NCBI GenBank assembly: GCA_964637165.1
Contig: CAZWVI010000013.1
Coordinates: 1 to 64,000, forward strand
Direction: 5' to 3'
Source of the DNA: CAZWVI01 sp964637165
Lineage (GTDB): Bacteria > Planctomycetota > UBA1135
Length of the DNA: 64,000 nucleotides
The notes beneath the pieces were generated by a model. That model did not search any database. It was not told where the DNA came from and saw only the letters and a list, made by a program, of their open reading frames with translations. Shown here in pieces: positions 24,988-33,636 of this stretch. Position 1 is the stretch's first letter, and each line of letters opens with the position of its first letter. Both the position numbers and the translations under genes were made by a program.

Positions 24988-25854
24988 TCAGAGAGCTTCA
25001 GCTCCAGAGACAATCTCGAGGATTTCGCTGGTAATCTTCTGCTGGCGTGCTTTGTTGAAAGCACGGTTAATTTCTTTCTTCATATCGCCAGCGGCTTCAG
25101 TTGCATTTTTCATAGCAAATCGGCGTGAGGCGTATTCGGAGGTAATGGACTCGAGCATTGCATGGTTAACCGCAATCTCAAGGTATTTGGGAATCAAGCG
25201 GCCAAGAAGTTCGGGGCCACCAGGTTCGAGAATGGTGTCTTCTTCGACTGCATCATCGGGAGCTTGGATGGGCAAGAATGATTCCAAAACAGGAATGTAC
25301 TTGGCCATGGACACAAACTTCGTAAAGCACAATTCTACGCCGGAAAACTCACCGGCACGAAAGCCCTTCACGAGCATTGAACTAATTGCAGCGGCGTCGC
25401 CGAAGTTGGCTTTTTCGAGAACACAATCCTCTAAGTAAGCATTAACTTTGTAACCGACTCGTTCGGCGTGAGCAATCGCTTTGCGACCCATCACGTAGAA
25501 GCAATGTTGTCCACCACGCTCGGCAATCATTTTGTCGAGATAGCGTTGAACGCTGGCGTTGTAAGCGCCACACAAACCCCGGTCCGAACCAATGAATAGA
25601 ACGGCACGTGGCGCATCAGGATTTACCACCCTAAACAACGCAGCAGCGTCTCCGGCAGCAGCAGGGTTATTACTAACCGCACCCGCCAAACGCCGCACCA
25701 ATTCTTCAATTTCTTCGGAGTAAGGTTTGGCCGCAACTGCACGATCTTGAAAGCGACGCAACTTGGTAGTTGCAACCATTTCCATGGCGCCGGTAATTTT
25801 TTGAATATTACCGACACTGGTGATGCGCAGTCGTAGGTCGCGGAGGTTTGCCAT
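24988..25854 (-). CDS. atpG: ATP synthase gamma subunit
   Basis: Gamma is the rotating shaft of F1. The N-terminal helix reads LRDLRLRITSVGNIQKITGAMEMVA and the C-terminal helix NATEAAGDMKKEINRAFNKARQQKITSEILEIVSGAEAL; only the family pattern matters, since both form the coiled coil. The middle carries FIGSDRGLCGAYN. The 288 residues are normal. It is ten bases after atpA. Confidence 0.97.
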   Translation of the reverse strand: MANLRDLRLRITSVGNIQKITGAMEMVATTKLRRFQDRAVAAKPYSEEIEELVRRLAGAVSNNPAAAGDAAALFRVVNPDAPRAVLFIGSDRGLCGAYNASVQRYLDKMIAERGGQHCFYVMGRKAIAHAERVGYKVNAYLEDCVLEKANFGDAAAISSMLVKGFRAGEFSGVELCFTKFVSMAKYIPVLESFLPIQAPDDAVEEDTILEPGGPELLGRLIPKYLEIAVNHAMLESITSEYASRRFAMKNATEAAGDMKKEINRAFNKARQQKITSEILEIVSGAEAL

Positions 25855-25864
25855 TTATCTTTTC

Positions 25865-27436
25865 TTAAGCGTTAAAGGTGGCTTTGAATTCATCTCCCGC
25901 AGCGGCAACTTCAGCGGCGATTTCATCATTCCACTTAGTGTCCCACTTATCGAGAGTTGCCATCAGTTCAGGTTTTGTCGAATTCATGAATTCGACAAAA
26001 CCAGCTTCAAACTCAGTCACGCGGTTAATGTCAACATCGTCGACCAAACCAGAAGTACCTGAGAAGATGCCAACAATTTGTTCGCTGTTTTTAAGAGGCT
26101 TGTATTGCCCCTGCTTGAGCAATTCAACCAAACGCGCGCCGCGGAGGAGTGACTGCTGAGTAGCTTCATCCAAGTCCGAACCGAACTGAGCAAAAGCTTC
26201 GAGCTCACGGAACTGGGCAAGGTTGATGCGTAGTCCACCAGCAACTTTCTTCATCGCTGGAGTTTGCGCAGCCGAACCAACTCGTGAAACCGAGATGCCC
26301 ACGTTTACCGCCGGACGCACACCACTAAAGAAGAGGTTGCCTTCGAGGAAAATCTGGCCATCGGTAATCGAAATTACGTTGGTTGGGATGTAAGCAGAGA
26401 CGTCACCTTCTTGAGTTTCAACCACCGGCAAAGAAGTGATTGAACCGCTACCTTTACTAAAGCGGCTATTGAACTCGGGAGCCTTAGCTGCGACCTTTGC
26501 GGAACGTTCAAGCAAGCGGCTGTGCAAGTTAAACACGTCACCTGGGAAAGCTTCGCGCCCTGGTGGGCGGCGCAACAACAGCATAACCTGACGATAAGCA
26601 GCAGCCTGCTTGGTCAAGTCATCGTAGGCAATTAAAACGTGGCGACCTGCGTCACGGAATCGTTCCGCCATCGCAGTCGCTGCGTATGGCGATAAGAACT
26701 GCATTGAAGCTTCTTCTGATGCAGCAGCATTAACAATAATGGTGTAATCCATTGCACCAGATGTGCGCAGGCGGTTCTCCACCTCAACCACAGTTGACTG
26801 CTTTTGACCGATTGCGTTGTACACGCAAATCACCTGGTCGGGATTACTCAGGTCACCGCCGCCAGTTTGGCGCTGGTTAATAATTGCATCGATAATCAAT
26901 GCAGTTTTACCAGTTTGACGGTCACCAATAATCAACTCGCGTTGACCACGTCCAATTGGAATCATTGAATCGAGCGCCTTGATGCCAGTCATCATCGGTT
27001 CGGAAACCGGATCACGTTCAACCACGTTAGGTGCATCTTGCTCGATTGGGCGAAGGTCGTCGTCACTGCAATCGATGCTGCCGCGACCATCCATTGGCTG
27101 ACCAAGCGCATTCACTACGCGGCCAATCATGGCATCACCAGTAGGAACAGAAATCACTCGACCGGTACGCTTCACAGTGTCGCCTTCTTTAACCGAAGCA
27201 GCGTCGCCGAGCAAAACACAGCCGACATTATCTTCTTCGAGGTTAAGAGCAACGCCACGGACGCCGTCGGGGAATTCCAACAATTCGGACATCATGCAGT
27301 CGTCAAGGCCGTAAACGCGGGCAACACCGTCACCTACTTGGATGACAGAGCCGACAGACTCAGTAGTCGATTTAGCTTGAAAGCCTTCAATTTCCTGTTT
27401 AAGGATTGAAGTTACTTCAGAGGGTTGAAGTTTCAT
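25865..27436 (-). CDS. atpA: ATP synthase alpha subunit
   Basis: Alpha forms the non-catalytic sites of F1 and supplies the arginine finger. Walker A is GDRQTGKTALIIDAI at about 169-183, and PGREAFPGDVFNLHSRLLER and SITSLPVVETQEGDVSAYIP are invariant blocks. The usual arginine lies in NVGISVSRVGSAAQ. The 523 residues are slightly longer than the 513 of E. coli. It is 13 bases after atpH. Confidence 0.98.
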   Translation of the reverse strand: MKLQPSEVTSILKQEIEGFQAKSTTESVGSVIQVGDGVARVYGLDDCMMSELLEFPDGVRGVALNLEEDNVGCVLLGDAASVKEGDTVKRTGRVISVPTGDAMIGRVVNALGQPMDGRGSIDCSDDDLRPIEQDAPNVVERDPVSEPMMTGIKALDSMIPIGRGQRELIIGDRQTGKTALIIDAIINQRQTGGGDLSNPDQVICVYNAIGQKQSTVVEVENRLRTSGAMDYTIIVNAAASEEASMQFLSPYAATAMAERFRDAGRHVLIAYDDLTKQAAAYRQVMLLLRRPPGREAFPGDVFNLHSRLLERSAKVAAKAPEFNSRFSKGSGSITSLPVVETQEGDVSAYIPTNVISITDGQIFLEGNLFFSGVRPAVNVGISVSRVGSAAQTPAMKKVAGGLRINLAQFRELEAFAQFGSDLDEATQQSLLRGARLVELLKQGQYKPLKNSEQIVGIFSGTSGLVDDVDINRVTEFEAGFVEFMNSTKPELMATLDKWDTKWNDEIAAEVAAAGDEFKATFNA

Positions 27437-27449
27437 CTTCAGGTCTCGT

Positions 27450-28016
27450 TTAATTAGTTGCGCCTAAATCGGCATTTGCAAGCCGGGCGCGGAGGTTGTC
27501 AAGTCGCCCACGAGCAGTGCCGTCGTAACGGACACCATCGAGGGTTACACGGAGGCCACCAAGAAGAGATTCGTCTCGGTGAGTTTCGAGCAGTACTTCT
27601 TTGCCAGTACTATTCGAAAAGGCAGATTCTAATTCAGCTTTTGTTGGATCATCCAAGTCAAATGCAGATTCAACAGTACCGCGCAAACGTCCCTGAAGGA
27701 CATCTAACTCGGCTTGAAAAGCAGTCGGCAATTCGATTAACAATGAGTGGCGGCGGCGATTAGCCAACACCCCAAGCAAACCAGTGGTTAAGGCGTGACA
27801 AGCGTCACCAAGCGCTTTACTAAAAGCTGCTTGCTTACTTGAGTCATCGACTCGCGGGTCACTTAGCCATGCGGCCAGGCTGGAGTCGCAAACGACCTCT
27901 GCCAAAGCTTGCATGTCTGAAGCGACTGCATCCACTGCGTCCGCTTCACGCGCTGCACTCAGCAGAGCACTTGCGTAGCGGCGGGCAGCAGGCCCACAAT
28001 TGGTTGTACTAGCCAT
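27450..28016 (-). CDS. atpH: ATP synthase delta subunit
   Basis: Delta joins the b stalk to the top of F1. The N-terminal part has the expected ARRYASALLSAAREADAV and a helical bundle. The C-terminal part ends LLGGLRVTLDGVRYDGTARGRLDNLR, matching the family block with GG, D and YDGS-type residues. The 188 residues are normal. One base separates it from atpF. Confidence 0.94.
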   Translation of the reverse strand: MASTTNCGPAARRYASALLSAAREADAVDAVASDMQALAEVVCDSSLAAWLSDPRVDDSSKQAAFSKALGDACHALTTGLLGVLANRRRHSLLIELPTAFQAELDVLQGRLRGTVESAFDLDDPTKAELESAFSNSTGKEVLLETHRDESLLGGLRVTLDGVRYDGTARGRLDNLRARLANADLGATN

Positions 28017-28017
28017 C

Positions 28018-28554
28018 TTAGTTAGAAGAAACTTCGGAGCGAAGCTGGTCGACTAGACGTTGCTGGTCAGCATCGCCAAATTCACGACCCAAAACTTTTT
28101 CACTTAGAGAAACAGTTAACTCAACCGATGCTGAGCGAATTTCCTCCAAAGCACTAGCCTTGGCGCGTTCGATTTCCTCACGCGAGCGAGCACGCTCACG
28201 TTCGGCTTCTTCTTGTGCCTTGGCGAGAATTTCTTTCTCGCGTTCTTCAGCACGAACCTTGGCATTCTGAACTTGTTCGGCCGCCTCACGACGAGCCTGC
28301 TCAAGATCAGCCTGTACGGCTTCGCGCATTGCGGCTGTTTCTTCTTTTGCAGCTTCAGCTTGAGCAGCAGCTTCACGGGCTTTTTCTTCCCGCTCCAACA
28401 ATGCTTTACTGATTGGTCCAAAGACCACCTTCCACATAAGTGGCAAGGAAATACAGAAGATTACGATAGTCCAGTAGGTGCTTGAAACACCGACATTGAA
28501 CATTTCTGAAAGGCCGCCACCCTCTGAAAGGGCTAATGGCATTAACTGATGCAT
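28018..28554 (-). CDS. atpF: ATP synthase b subunit
   Basis: One membrane span (about residues 25-45, YWTIVIFCISLPLMWKVVFGP) is followed by a long Ala/Glu/Arg-rich coiled coil that forms the peripheral stalk. Only one b-type gene is present, so a homodimer is expected rather than the b/b' pair of cyanobacteria. The C-terminus (VELTVSLSEKVLGREFGDADQQ) contacts delta. The 178 residues are slightly long. The gap to atpE is 65 bases, the largest inside the atp operon. Confidence 0.95.
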   Translation of the reverse strand: MHQLMPLALSEGGGLSEMFNVGVSSTYWTIVIFCISLPLMWKVVFGPISKALLEREEKAREAAAQAEAAKEETAAMREAVQADLEQARREAAEQVQNAKVRAEEREKEILAKAQEEAERERARSREEIERAKASALEEIRSASVELTVSLSEKVLGREFGDADQQRLVDQLRSEVSSN

Positions 28555-28619
28555 GTGATTCTCCTCGGGAGCTTGGGACGCCCTAACAAGTAGAGCGCCC
28601 GGTGCTCCCGCGAACAGAA

Positions 28620-28898
28620 CTACTGTTGCTTCAGGGCGATGAGAAGAGCGACAACAACTGCGAACAGAGTTGCACCTTCGATGAGAGCTGACAAGATCAG
28701 TCCGTTACCACGGATTTCGGAAGCAGCTTCTGGTTGACGGGCAATAGCCTCGTTACCAGCTGCACCGATGTTACCGATACCAATGCCACCACCAATTAAG
28801 GCGAGGCCGGCACCGATTGCGGCGAAAGGAATCATGTCTGAAGTAGAACCAGCTGCTTGAACAGCGTCGTTCACGATCGGGAGTAGGGTGTTAAGCAT
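28620..28898 (-). CDS. atpE: ATP synthase c subunit
   Basis: The two-helix rotor subunit has a glycine-rich first helix (IGAGLALIGGGIGIGNIG), the polar loop ARQPE and the ion-carrying Glu74 in ALIEGATLFAVVVALL. The ligands that make Na+-specific rings (Gln in helix 1, and Ser or Thr after the Glu) are replaced by Ile and Gly, so a proton ring is expected. The N-terminus of about 20 residues before the first helix is longer than in E. coli. Confidence 0.97.
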   Translation of the reverse strand: MLNTLLPIVNDAVQAAGSTSDMIPFAAIGAGLALIGGGIGIGNIGAAGNEAIARQPEAASEIRGNGLILSALIEGATLFAVVVALLIALKQQ

Positions 28899-28934
28899 CC
28901 TCTCTATTTATTGTTTATGGGTTTTAATGCGGGA

Positions 28935-29759
28935 TTAATGGTCCGGATGCAAGCATTGACTCACGAAGATGATTGACAGCAACGTGAAAATGTAAGCCTG
29001 CAGGAGGGCGACAAAGCCCTCTATGATCATGATGAACACCGACATTCCGATGCTCACCGGGGTTATGGCAAGGCCTGCAGCCGTGCCAAAGTTGGTGCCG
29101 AAGTAGAAGGCCAAGCCCATGAAGGACAAGAGCACCAAGTGGCCGCCAGTCATATTGGCGGTAAGACGAACCATTAAAGCGAAGGGTTTAACCAACAGCC
29201 CGATGATTTCGACGAGGAACATAAGTGGCCATAACCAAAGGGGTACGCCGTGCGGAACAAGATTCATCCAGAACTTGATTGGCCCTTGAACAATCATTCC
29301 ACCGAAAAGCATGATCATAAAGGTAATCAACGCCAAAGCGGCCGGCACGTAAACCGAAGCGGTTGCGGTTGCACCAAATGGCACCAAACCAAACATATTC
29401 ATGAACAACACGAAGAAGAAAGTCGACAAGAATAGTGGCAACAATTTATTGCCATCCTTTTCACCCAAATATGGGTAGACCATCTCGTCGCGAATAAAAC
29501 ACACAAATCCAGTCAGCGCCATACCTAGGCGACCAGTAGCGTTACGCCGAATGGCGCCAGCAACCCCGGCAAACAACCCGAAAATCAAAAGAATTGACAG
29601 CACTTGGAAAATTTGGATATTCCAAACTTGCTGACCAAAAATAACCAATCCGTCAATCTTGTGCGGCAAGACGTGGCCGAACAGGATTTCGAATGGATTG
29701 CCGCCACCACCGCCAGAAGCAGAAGTGGTATTGGTTACGAGACTTGTGAGTAGGTTCAC
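28935..29759 (-). CDS. atpB: ATP synthase a subunit
   Basis: This is the stator channel of Fo in the inner membrane. Five to six hydrophobic segments are visible. The essential arginine is in KPFALMVRLTANMTGGH (about residue 200). The stretch NPFEILFGHVLPH precedes the first span, and the C-terminus carries EGFVALLQAYIFTLLSIIFV, with the Gln that faces the c ring. The 274 residues fit the family. It is 36 bases ahead of atpE. Confidence 0.97.
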   Translation of the reverse strand: MNLLTSLVTNTTSASGGGGGNPFEILFGHVLPHKIDGLVIFGQQVWNIQIFQVLSILLIFGLFAGVAGAIRRNATGRLGMALTGFVCFIRDEMVYPYLGEKDGNKLLPLFLSTFFFVLFMNMFGLVPFGATATASVYVPAALALITFMIMLFGGMIVQGPIKFWMNLVPHGVPLWLWPLMFLVEIIGLLVKPFALMVRLTANMTGGHLVLLSFMGLAFYFGTNFGTAAGLAITPVSIGMSVFIMIIEGFVALLQAYIFTLLSIIFVSQCLHPDH

Positions 29760-29789
29760 GATGATGTTTTTTTCGAGCGCCGCCGCGAT

Positions 29790-30149
29790 TTATTTTACAC
29801 GGGTCGCACGCATTAGCGCGGTCAAGGAAACCGCCTCTCCGATTAGCGCCGCGCTGACAAATGCCAACAGGTAGGACGCAGTGTGAAAGAGATGCAAGTA
29901 TGCCGAAGCCACCCCCCCAACTCCAAGCAATACTAATTTGCCGAGAAACCCGGCAACCGTAATGCCCAGCATGGTGTTTGGTGATTTATGTTCAGTACGA
30001 ACAAACACTCGGCGGCGCCAATCCAGAATAAATTCCAGAGCGAAGGCAGCCAGCCAGCCGGCCAGAACACCACTTTGCCAATCCGCGGGAAGCAGCAAAC
30101 AGGTTGCGGCCCCGACGATGGTTAGCGTGAGCAGAAGGATGAGACTCAT
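29790..30149 (-). CDS. AtpI-like membrane protein of the ATP synthase operon
   Basis: The 119-residue protein has four hydrophobic segments (about 3-20, 24-42, 60-80 and 88-112) separated by a basic loop DWRRRVFVRTEHK. Its place directly ahead of atpB and behind AtpZ, together with its size, fits the AtpI/subunit I group, which helps c-ring assembly or Mg2+ uptake. Sequence identity within that group is low, so the call depends on context. Its ATG overlaps the atpZ stop as ATGA. Confidence 0.65.
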   Translation of the reverse strand: MSLILLLTLTIVGAATCLLLPADWQSGVLAGWLAAFALEFILDWRRRVFVRTEHKSPNTMLGITVAGFLGKLVLLGVGGVASAYLHLFHTASYLLAFVSAALIGEAVSLTALMRATRVK

Positions 30150-30382
30150 TTATCTGATTTGTCAGACTTGGAACCAAGGGATCGATTCAATCGCCAAATT
30201 CCAAGACCCATTCCAAAGAACACGCCCGCAATTAAGAACAGCGGAAAGTGATCTTTGATTCCTAGCCAATCATCGAGGAGTGATCCCAGCCAAGCAAAAA
30301 TCACCAAATTTAGCGCAAACTCAATCCCAACGGTTGAGTAACGCATGTAATCGGATTTCTGATCGCGTTGCGGAGCACCCAT
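30146..30382 (-). CDS. AtpZ-type (F0F1-ATPase subunit 2) protein
   Basis: The 78-residue protein has two membrane segments. The first carries the family pattern YMRYSTVGIEFALNLVIFAWLG and the second the glycine-rich LIAGVFFGMGLGIWRL, separated by LDDWLGIKDHFP. AtpZ proteins lead many atp operons and are thought to work with AtpI in ion uptake or assembly. ATG at 30382 is preferred: an upstream in-frame start at 30457 would add 25 unrelated residues that run through the leader palindrome. First gene of the 14-kb minus-strand block. Confidence 0.8.
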   Translation of the reverse strand: MGAPQRDQKSDYMRYSTVGIEFALNLVIFAWLGSLLDDWLGIKDHFPLFLIAGVFFGMGLGIWRLNRSLGSKSDKSDK

Positions 30383-30451
30383 GAAGATGTGGTCCAGGTT
30401 GGTTGTTAAGGCTCTTCCTTCCAAGATGGAGGAAAGTAAAGAGCAATCCGA

Positions 30452-30468
30452 CCCCAAAGACTTTGGGG
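30452..30468. promoter_or_regulatory. 17-bp perfect palindrome in the atp leader
   Basis: CCCCAAAG-A-CTTTGGGG, two exact 8-bp arms around one base, lies about 70 bases upstream of the atpZ ATG and downstream of the candidate promoter. No T-run follows on either strand, so it is not a normal terminator. It could be an operator or an mRNA hairpin. Confidence 0.5.
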
Positions 30469-30522
30469 GATGTCGGGTGGAATGCGAGCAACATTCTAGC
30501 TAGTTTTCTGGCTTCATCAACA

Positions 30523-30551
30523 AATATGCAGGGAACTTTCGGATTAGTCAA
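30523..30551 (-). promoter_or_regulatory. Candidate sigma-70 promoter of the atp operon
   Basis: On the minus strand TTGACT (30551-30546) and CATATT (30528-30523) are 17 bases apart. Transcription would begin near 30516, giving a leader of about 134 bases that contains the palindrome. The rest of 30383-30606 holds a second inverted repeat, TAGCTC-GCA-GAGCTA (30555-30569), close to ndk. I see no gene in this gap. Confidence 0.45.
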
Positions 30552-30606
30552 AAATAGCTCGCAGAGCTAATCTATTCGACCCCATCAAACCCAAAGTACT
30601 AAAAAA

Positions 30607-31059
30607 GTGGAAACAACCCTAATCCTGTTCAAACCTGACGCACTTCACCGCGGCCTAGTTGGCCGTATCCTCTCACGATTCGAGGACAAAGGACTGCAAC
30701 TTGTCGGCCTACGCATGATGCGCATGAGCCCAGAAACCGCCGCCAAGCACTACGCTGAGCACGTTGGCCGCCCCTTCTACGAGGGTTTGGTCGGCTTCAT
30801 GACCGGCTCGCCGATTATCGCCATGGCGCTGCGCGGCCCTGATGCGGTAACTGTAGCCCGCCGCATGATGGGAAAAACTTTTGGAATCGAAGCTGAAGCT
30901 GGCACCTTGCGCGGCGATTTCGGCTGCTCAAAGTCCTACAACCTACTGCATGGCTCTGATTCTGCCGAAAGTGCCGAACGCGAATTAGGAATTTTCTTCC
31001 CAGATGGCGTTGAAGATTGGGAGCCAATCCAAAATCCTTGGCTATGGGACGCTGAGTAG
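30607..31059 (+). CDS. ndk: Nucleoside diphosphate kinase
   Basis: Ndk moves the gamma phosphate from ATP to other nucleoside diphosphates through a phosphohistidine. The active site reads YNLLHGSDSAESAERE (His near residue 116), with TLILFKPDALHRGLVG at the start and GKTFGIEAEAGTLRGDFG before the histidine. The 150 residues are close to the usual 140, and the tail WEPIQNPWLWDAE is a little longer. The first codon is GTG. It faces the atp operon across a 224-base gap. Confidence 0.95.
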   Translation: METTLILFKPDALHRGLVGRILSRFEDKGLQLVGLRMMRMSPETAAKHYAEHVGRPFYEGLVGFMTGSPIIAMALRGPDAVTVARRMMGKTFGIEAEAGTLRGDFGCSKSYNLLHGSDSAESAERELGIFFPDGVEDWEPIQNPWLWDAE

Positions 31060-31098
31060 GCTGTTGCCTTAGCCTTAGCAACCGCTAATGTATTCGTA

Positions 31099-32094
31099 AT
31101 GCTGATTCGCCCCGCTGCCCTGCTAGTTCTTGCCTGCGCTGTCGCCTGTGTAACCCCTCAGGAGGACGTCGCCAAATTAGACGATTTCAAGCAGCGGGCT
31201 TCAGCCTACTACGAAACTGGCAATCTGCACCGCGCCGAGCAACAAGCGCGCATGGGCCTGGCGCTCGACCCTGACCACGCCATGCTCAACTTGCTTCTTG
31301 GGCGCACCATGCTTAAATGGCACGATCTGAAATCTGTCGCACGCTCGCGACCCTACCTAGAGAAAGCCTATTCGGTTCAACAAGAATTTAGAACCGCCTA
31401 CTCGCTCGGCGAATTTCACCAGCGGTACGCTGAATTTTTAATCGGCGAAGCCAATTTAATCGCTGAACGCGCCGAGCAAATCGCCCTCAAGGAAGCTGCG
31501 GCCGCACAAGAAATGCGCGAGCGCTCAACTTCGCAATTAATCAAATCAAGGGAACATCTGCAAGACGCACAACAACTTCTTGAAGAAGCATTATCGGACA
31601 ATCCAACTAGCATTTACGCACTTCGCTTAATGGCCAACTGCTATGTGCATCAGCATATGGACGACCAGGCTCTAGTTGTTCTAGGGTCGCTAATTACCGA
31701 ACTAGAAGATTCACGCGCGTGGAAAAACGGCCGTCTTTCGTCAGATGGATCGCTAGATATTCTTGAAGAAGAATATTTAAGAAAACTGGTAAAGGAGGAG
31801 TTGCAAATGGAGGTTGACGCTCGCGGATTGGCGTCAGCAATTCACAAACGCGCATCGCGCTTCAAAGAGGCCGAAGAAATGCTAACCACAGTCTTGAACC
31901 TATCCCCCAGTTTAGAGCGCGAATATTACAATCGCGGCATGTGTCGCTACTGGCAAGGAAATTTGGCTGGAGCTGCCAGCGACATGCGCGAGTTCATTCA
32001 GCGGACTAGCTTGGCAATCGACGCCAGTGAAGTTGCCCGAGCTTTAGATATTGTTGGCGAAAATGAAGCTGTTAAAAAAGCAACTTCAAATTAG
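31099..32094 (+). CDS. TPR-repeat lipoprotein
   Basis: The N-terminus LLVLACAVAC has a lipobox-like cysteine at about residue 17, so the protein is probably membrane anchored. Tetratricopeptide-like helices follow. The first is AYYETGNLHRAEQQARMGLALDPDHAMLNLLLG (key residues Y, G, A, P at TPR positions, about 38-70), and others lie near 155-195 and 255-310. A long Ala/Glu-rich helix (about 115-165) may form a coiled coil. TPR proteins act as scaffolds, and no partner is evident. It follows ndk by 39 bases and converges with the HtrA-like gene with adjacent ends. Confidence 0.75.
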   Translation: MLIRPAALLVLACAVACVTPQEDVAKLDDFKQRASAYYETGNLHRAEQQARMGLALDPDHAMLNLLLGRTMLKWHDLKSVARSRPYLEKAYSVQQEFRTAYSLGEFHQRYAEFLIGEANLIAERAEQIALKEAAAAQEMRERSTSQLIKSREHLQDAQQLLEEALSDNPTSIYALRLMANCYVHQHMDDQALVVLGSLITELEDSRAWKNGRLSSDGSLDILEEEYLRKLVKEELQMEVDARGLASAIHKRASRFKEAEEMLTTVLNLSPSLEREYYNRGMCRYWQGNLAGAASDMREFIQRTSLAIDASEVARALDIVGENEAVKKATSN

Positions 32095-33105
32095 TTAATA
32101 ACGAAATTTAATTTGTGCGGTGAATTTCTTATTTGCACGCAGGCCAATCAACTCAGCTTCAACTGGTGAAGATAATATAGCGGCCAACAAGCTATCCAAT
32201 TCATGCAATTCACTATCACCCAGTTGCAACAATATATCACCTTCTAATAGCCCGGATTCGGCCGCCGCGCTCCCCGGCAAAACTTGTTTGACCTCAAGTT
32301 GTTGAGCATCGTTCAACTGAACCATCACCCCCATGCGTGGGCGTGGCATAGAACTCGGCAGGCCAAGTTCTTTAGCGAAGGACATTAAAATCCTATCGCT
32401 TGGAACTGCAAAGGAAATAGACTCGCTACGAGTTAACCCAAGCGCATCAGGTTTGCCGCTGCGTTGCTGTTCACGCAATGCAGCCTCACGCAACGAGGTC
32501 ATCAACACGCCGATAATTCGCCCATGACGGTCGGCAACTAAGCCCCCGCCATCTCCAGGGTTAACGGTGTTGGTTAGTTGCAGTAAACCACTTACGCCAG
32601 CCACACACCTTTGGGTTCCAGCGATGTAACCCATGTCAAGGCTTGGTTCCATGCCGAAAGAATTTCCCATTGAAATCGCTACCGTGCCTGGGCGCAAGTT
32701 CCGGCAAGGTGCAAAATTAGGCCCCATAAAATCGAACTCTTGAGTTTTATAAATCGACAGACCGAGTTGCGGATCAGAACGCAACAAACGTGCTTGACGA
32801 TTTTCGCCGTCATGCAAAACAATATTTGCTACATTTATTTTTGACGAGGGTGGAGTCGGCGCAACAAACAGCCCCGACTTATTTAAGATTACCCCAGACA
32901 GTCGTAATTCATTCTGCAGGGTTTGTCCTTCTTCGCCTACCGAATCAACTTGCAGACTTACCTTTATCAAAAATGGTGTCAGCCGTTGATGCAAATCGGT
33001 CATCTCTTGCTCCATTTGTGCAAGCGGCGAAATGGAATGGCCGCAAGTACAAGGCGAATCCTGGATAGGCATAATCGCCAAAGCGAAAACCGAAACAAAT
33101 AGCAT
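32095..33105 (-). CDS. HtrA/DegP-like protein lacking the catalytic triad, with PDZ domain
   Basis: A short signal-like N-terminus (residues 1-14) is followed by a trypsin-like double barrel (about 45-215) and a PDZ domain (about 245-336, PRMGVMVQLN then GSAAAESGLLEGDILLQLGD). Aligned by eye to HtrA, the histidine position (TNNHV) reads APTPP with Pro at about 85. The aspartate position (TDLAVLK) reads LGLSIYK with Gly115. The serine motif NPGNSGGPLV reads NPGDGGGLV with Gly186. All three catalytic residues are gone, so this should bind rather than cut proteins. It is the last gene of accA-ECF sigma-anti-sigma and starts three bases after the anti-sigma gene, which suggests a signal-input role. 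Confidence 0.8.
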   Translation of the reverse strand: MLFVSVFALAIMPIQDSPCTCGHSISPLAQMEQEMTDLHQRLTPFLIKVSLQVDSVGEEGQTLQNELRLSGVILNKSGLFVAPTPPSSKINVANIVLHDGENRQARLLRSDPQLGLSIYKTQEFDFMGPNFAPCRNLRPGTVAISMGNSFGMEPSLDMGYIAGTQRCVAGVSGLLQLTNTVNPGDGGGLVADRHGRIIGVLMTSLREAALREQQRSGKPDALGLTRSESISFAVPSDRILMSFAKELGLPSSMPRPRMGVMVQLNDAQQLEVKQVLPGSAAAESGLLEGDILLQLGDSELHELDSLLAAILSSPVEAELIGLRANKKFTAQIKFRY

Positions 33106-33108
33106 CGC

Positions 33109-33636
33109 TTAGAATTCGCGCGCGGGCGAACTTGCCGGAGTTGCCAATAGAGCTGGTGCTTGACCACGTTCTCTAACCACGCCACCGGTGCGACCAAGAA
33201 AATCAATCAACTCGGCATGCGGCACCGGCTGTAGACCACTCGGTGACAACTCATCAACTTGCGCCGGCTGTTCAAATTCAACGGCTAAATTATCGTTAGA
33301 AGTGTCAGCTTGAGTTACCGGCTTGAGCAAACTTAAGCCACCAATCATGACTAAAGCGGCCGCGGCTGAGGCAAAACTCACACGGCGGTACCACGGATTG
33401 CGAATACGCTTGGCGGCATCGATAGCATCAAGGTGCGGTTCAATTTTGGACCAAACATCAAGCTGGCAATCATCGGCTAGGCTTTGCAAGCGTTGACGGT
33501 CGGCAGCGTAACTTTCAGCTAGCTTGGCGCAAGTGCCACAGGAACTGATATGGGTTTCGAGTGGTTTAACTTGTGACAATTCTAAATCGCCACTACCACT
33601 CAAAATTAGCAAGTCGATTGCTTGAGAACATTTCAT
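33109..33636 (-). CDS. Zinc-finger anti-sigma factor
   Basis: The N-terminal ZAS-type domain has Cys3, then HISSCGTC at about 29-36, matching the H-x3-C-x2-C zinc site that grips ECF sigma factors. A basic segment and one membrane span (about 85-105, SFASAAAALVMIGGLSLL) follow. About 70 residues should lie in the periplasm. The layout is that of RseA-type membrane anti-sigma factors, which are inactivated by envelope signals. The start overlaps the sigma gene stop by four bases. Its downstream partner is the catalytically dead HtrA-like protein. Confidence 0.88.
   Translation of the reverse strand: MKCSQAIDLLILSGSGDLELSQVKPLETHISSCGTCAKLAESYAADRQRLQSLADDCQLDVWSKIEPHLDAIDAAKRIRNPWYRRVSFASAAAALVMIGGLSLLKPVTQADTSNDNLAVEFEQPAQVDELSPSGLQPVPHAELIDFLGRTGGVVRERGQAPALLATPASSPAREF

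Noticed and set aside
28620..28898. Sodium-driven c ring
   Set aside because: The Gln and Ser/Thr ligands known from Na+ rings are replaced by Ile and Gly.
32095..33105. Active HtrA protease
   Set aside because: None of the three catalytic residues is at its place in the alignment by eye.
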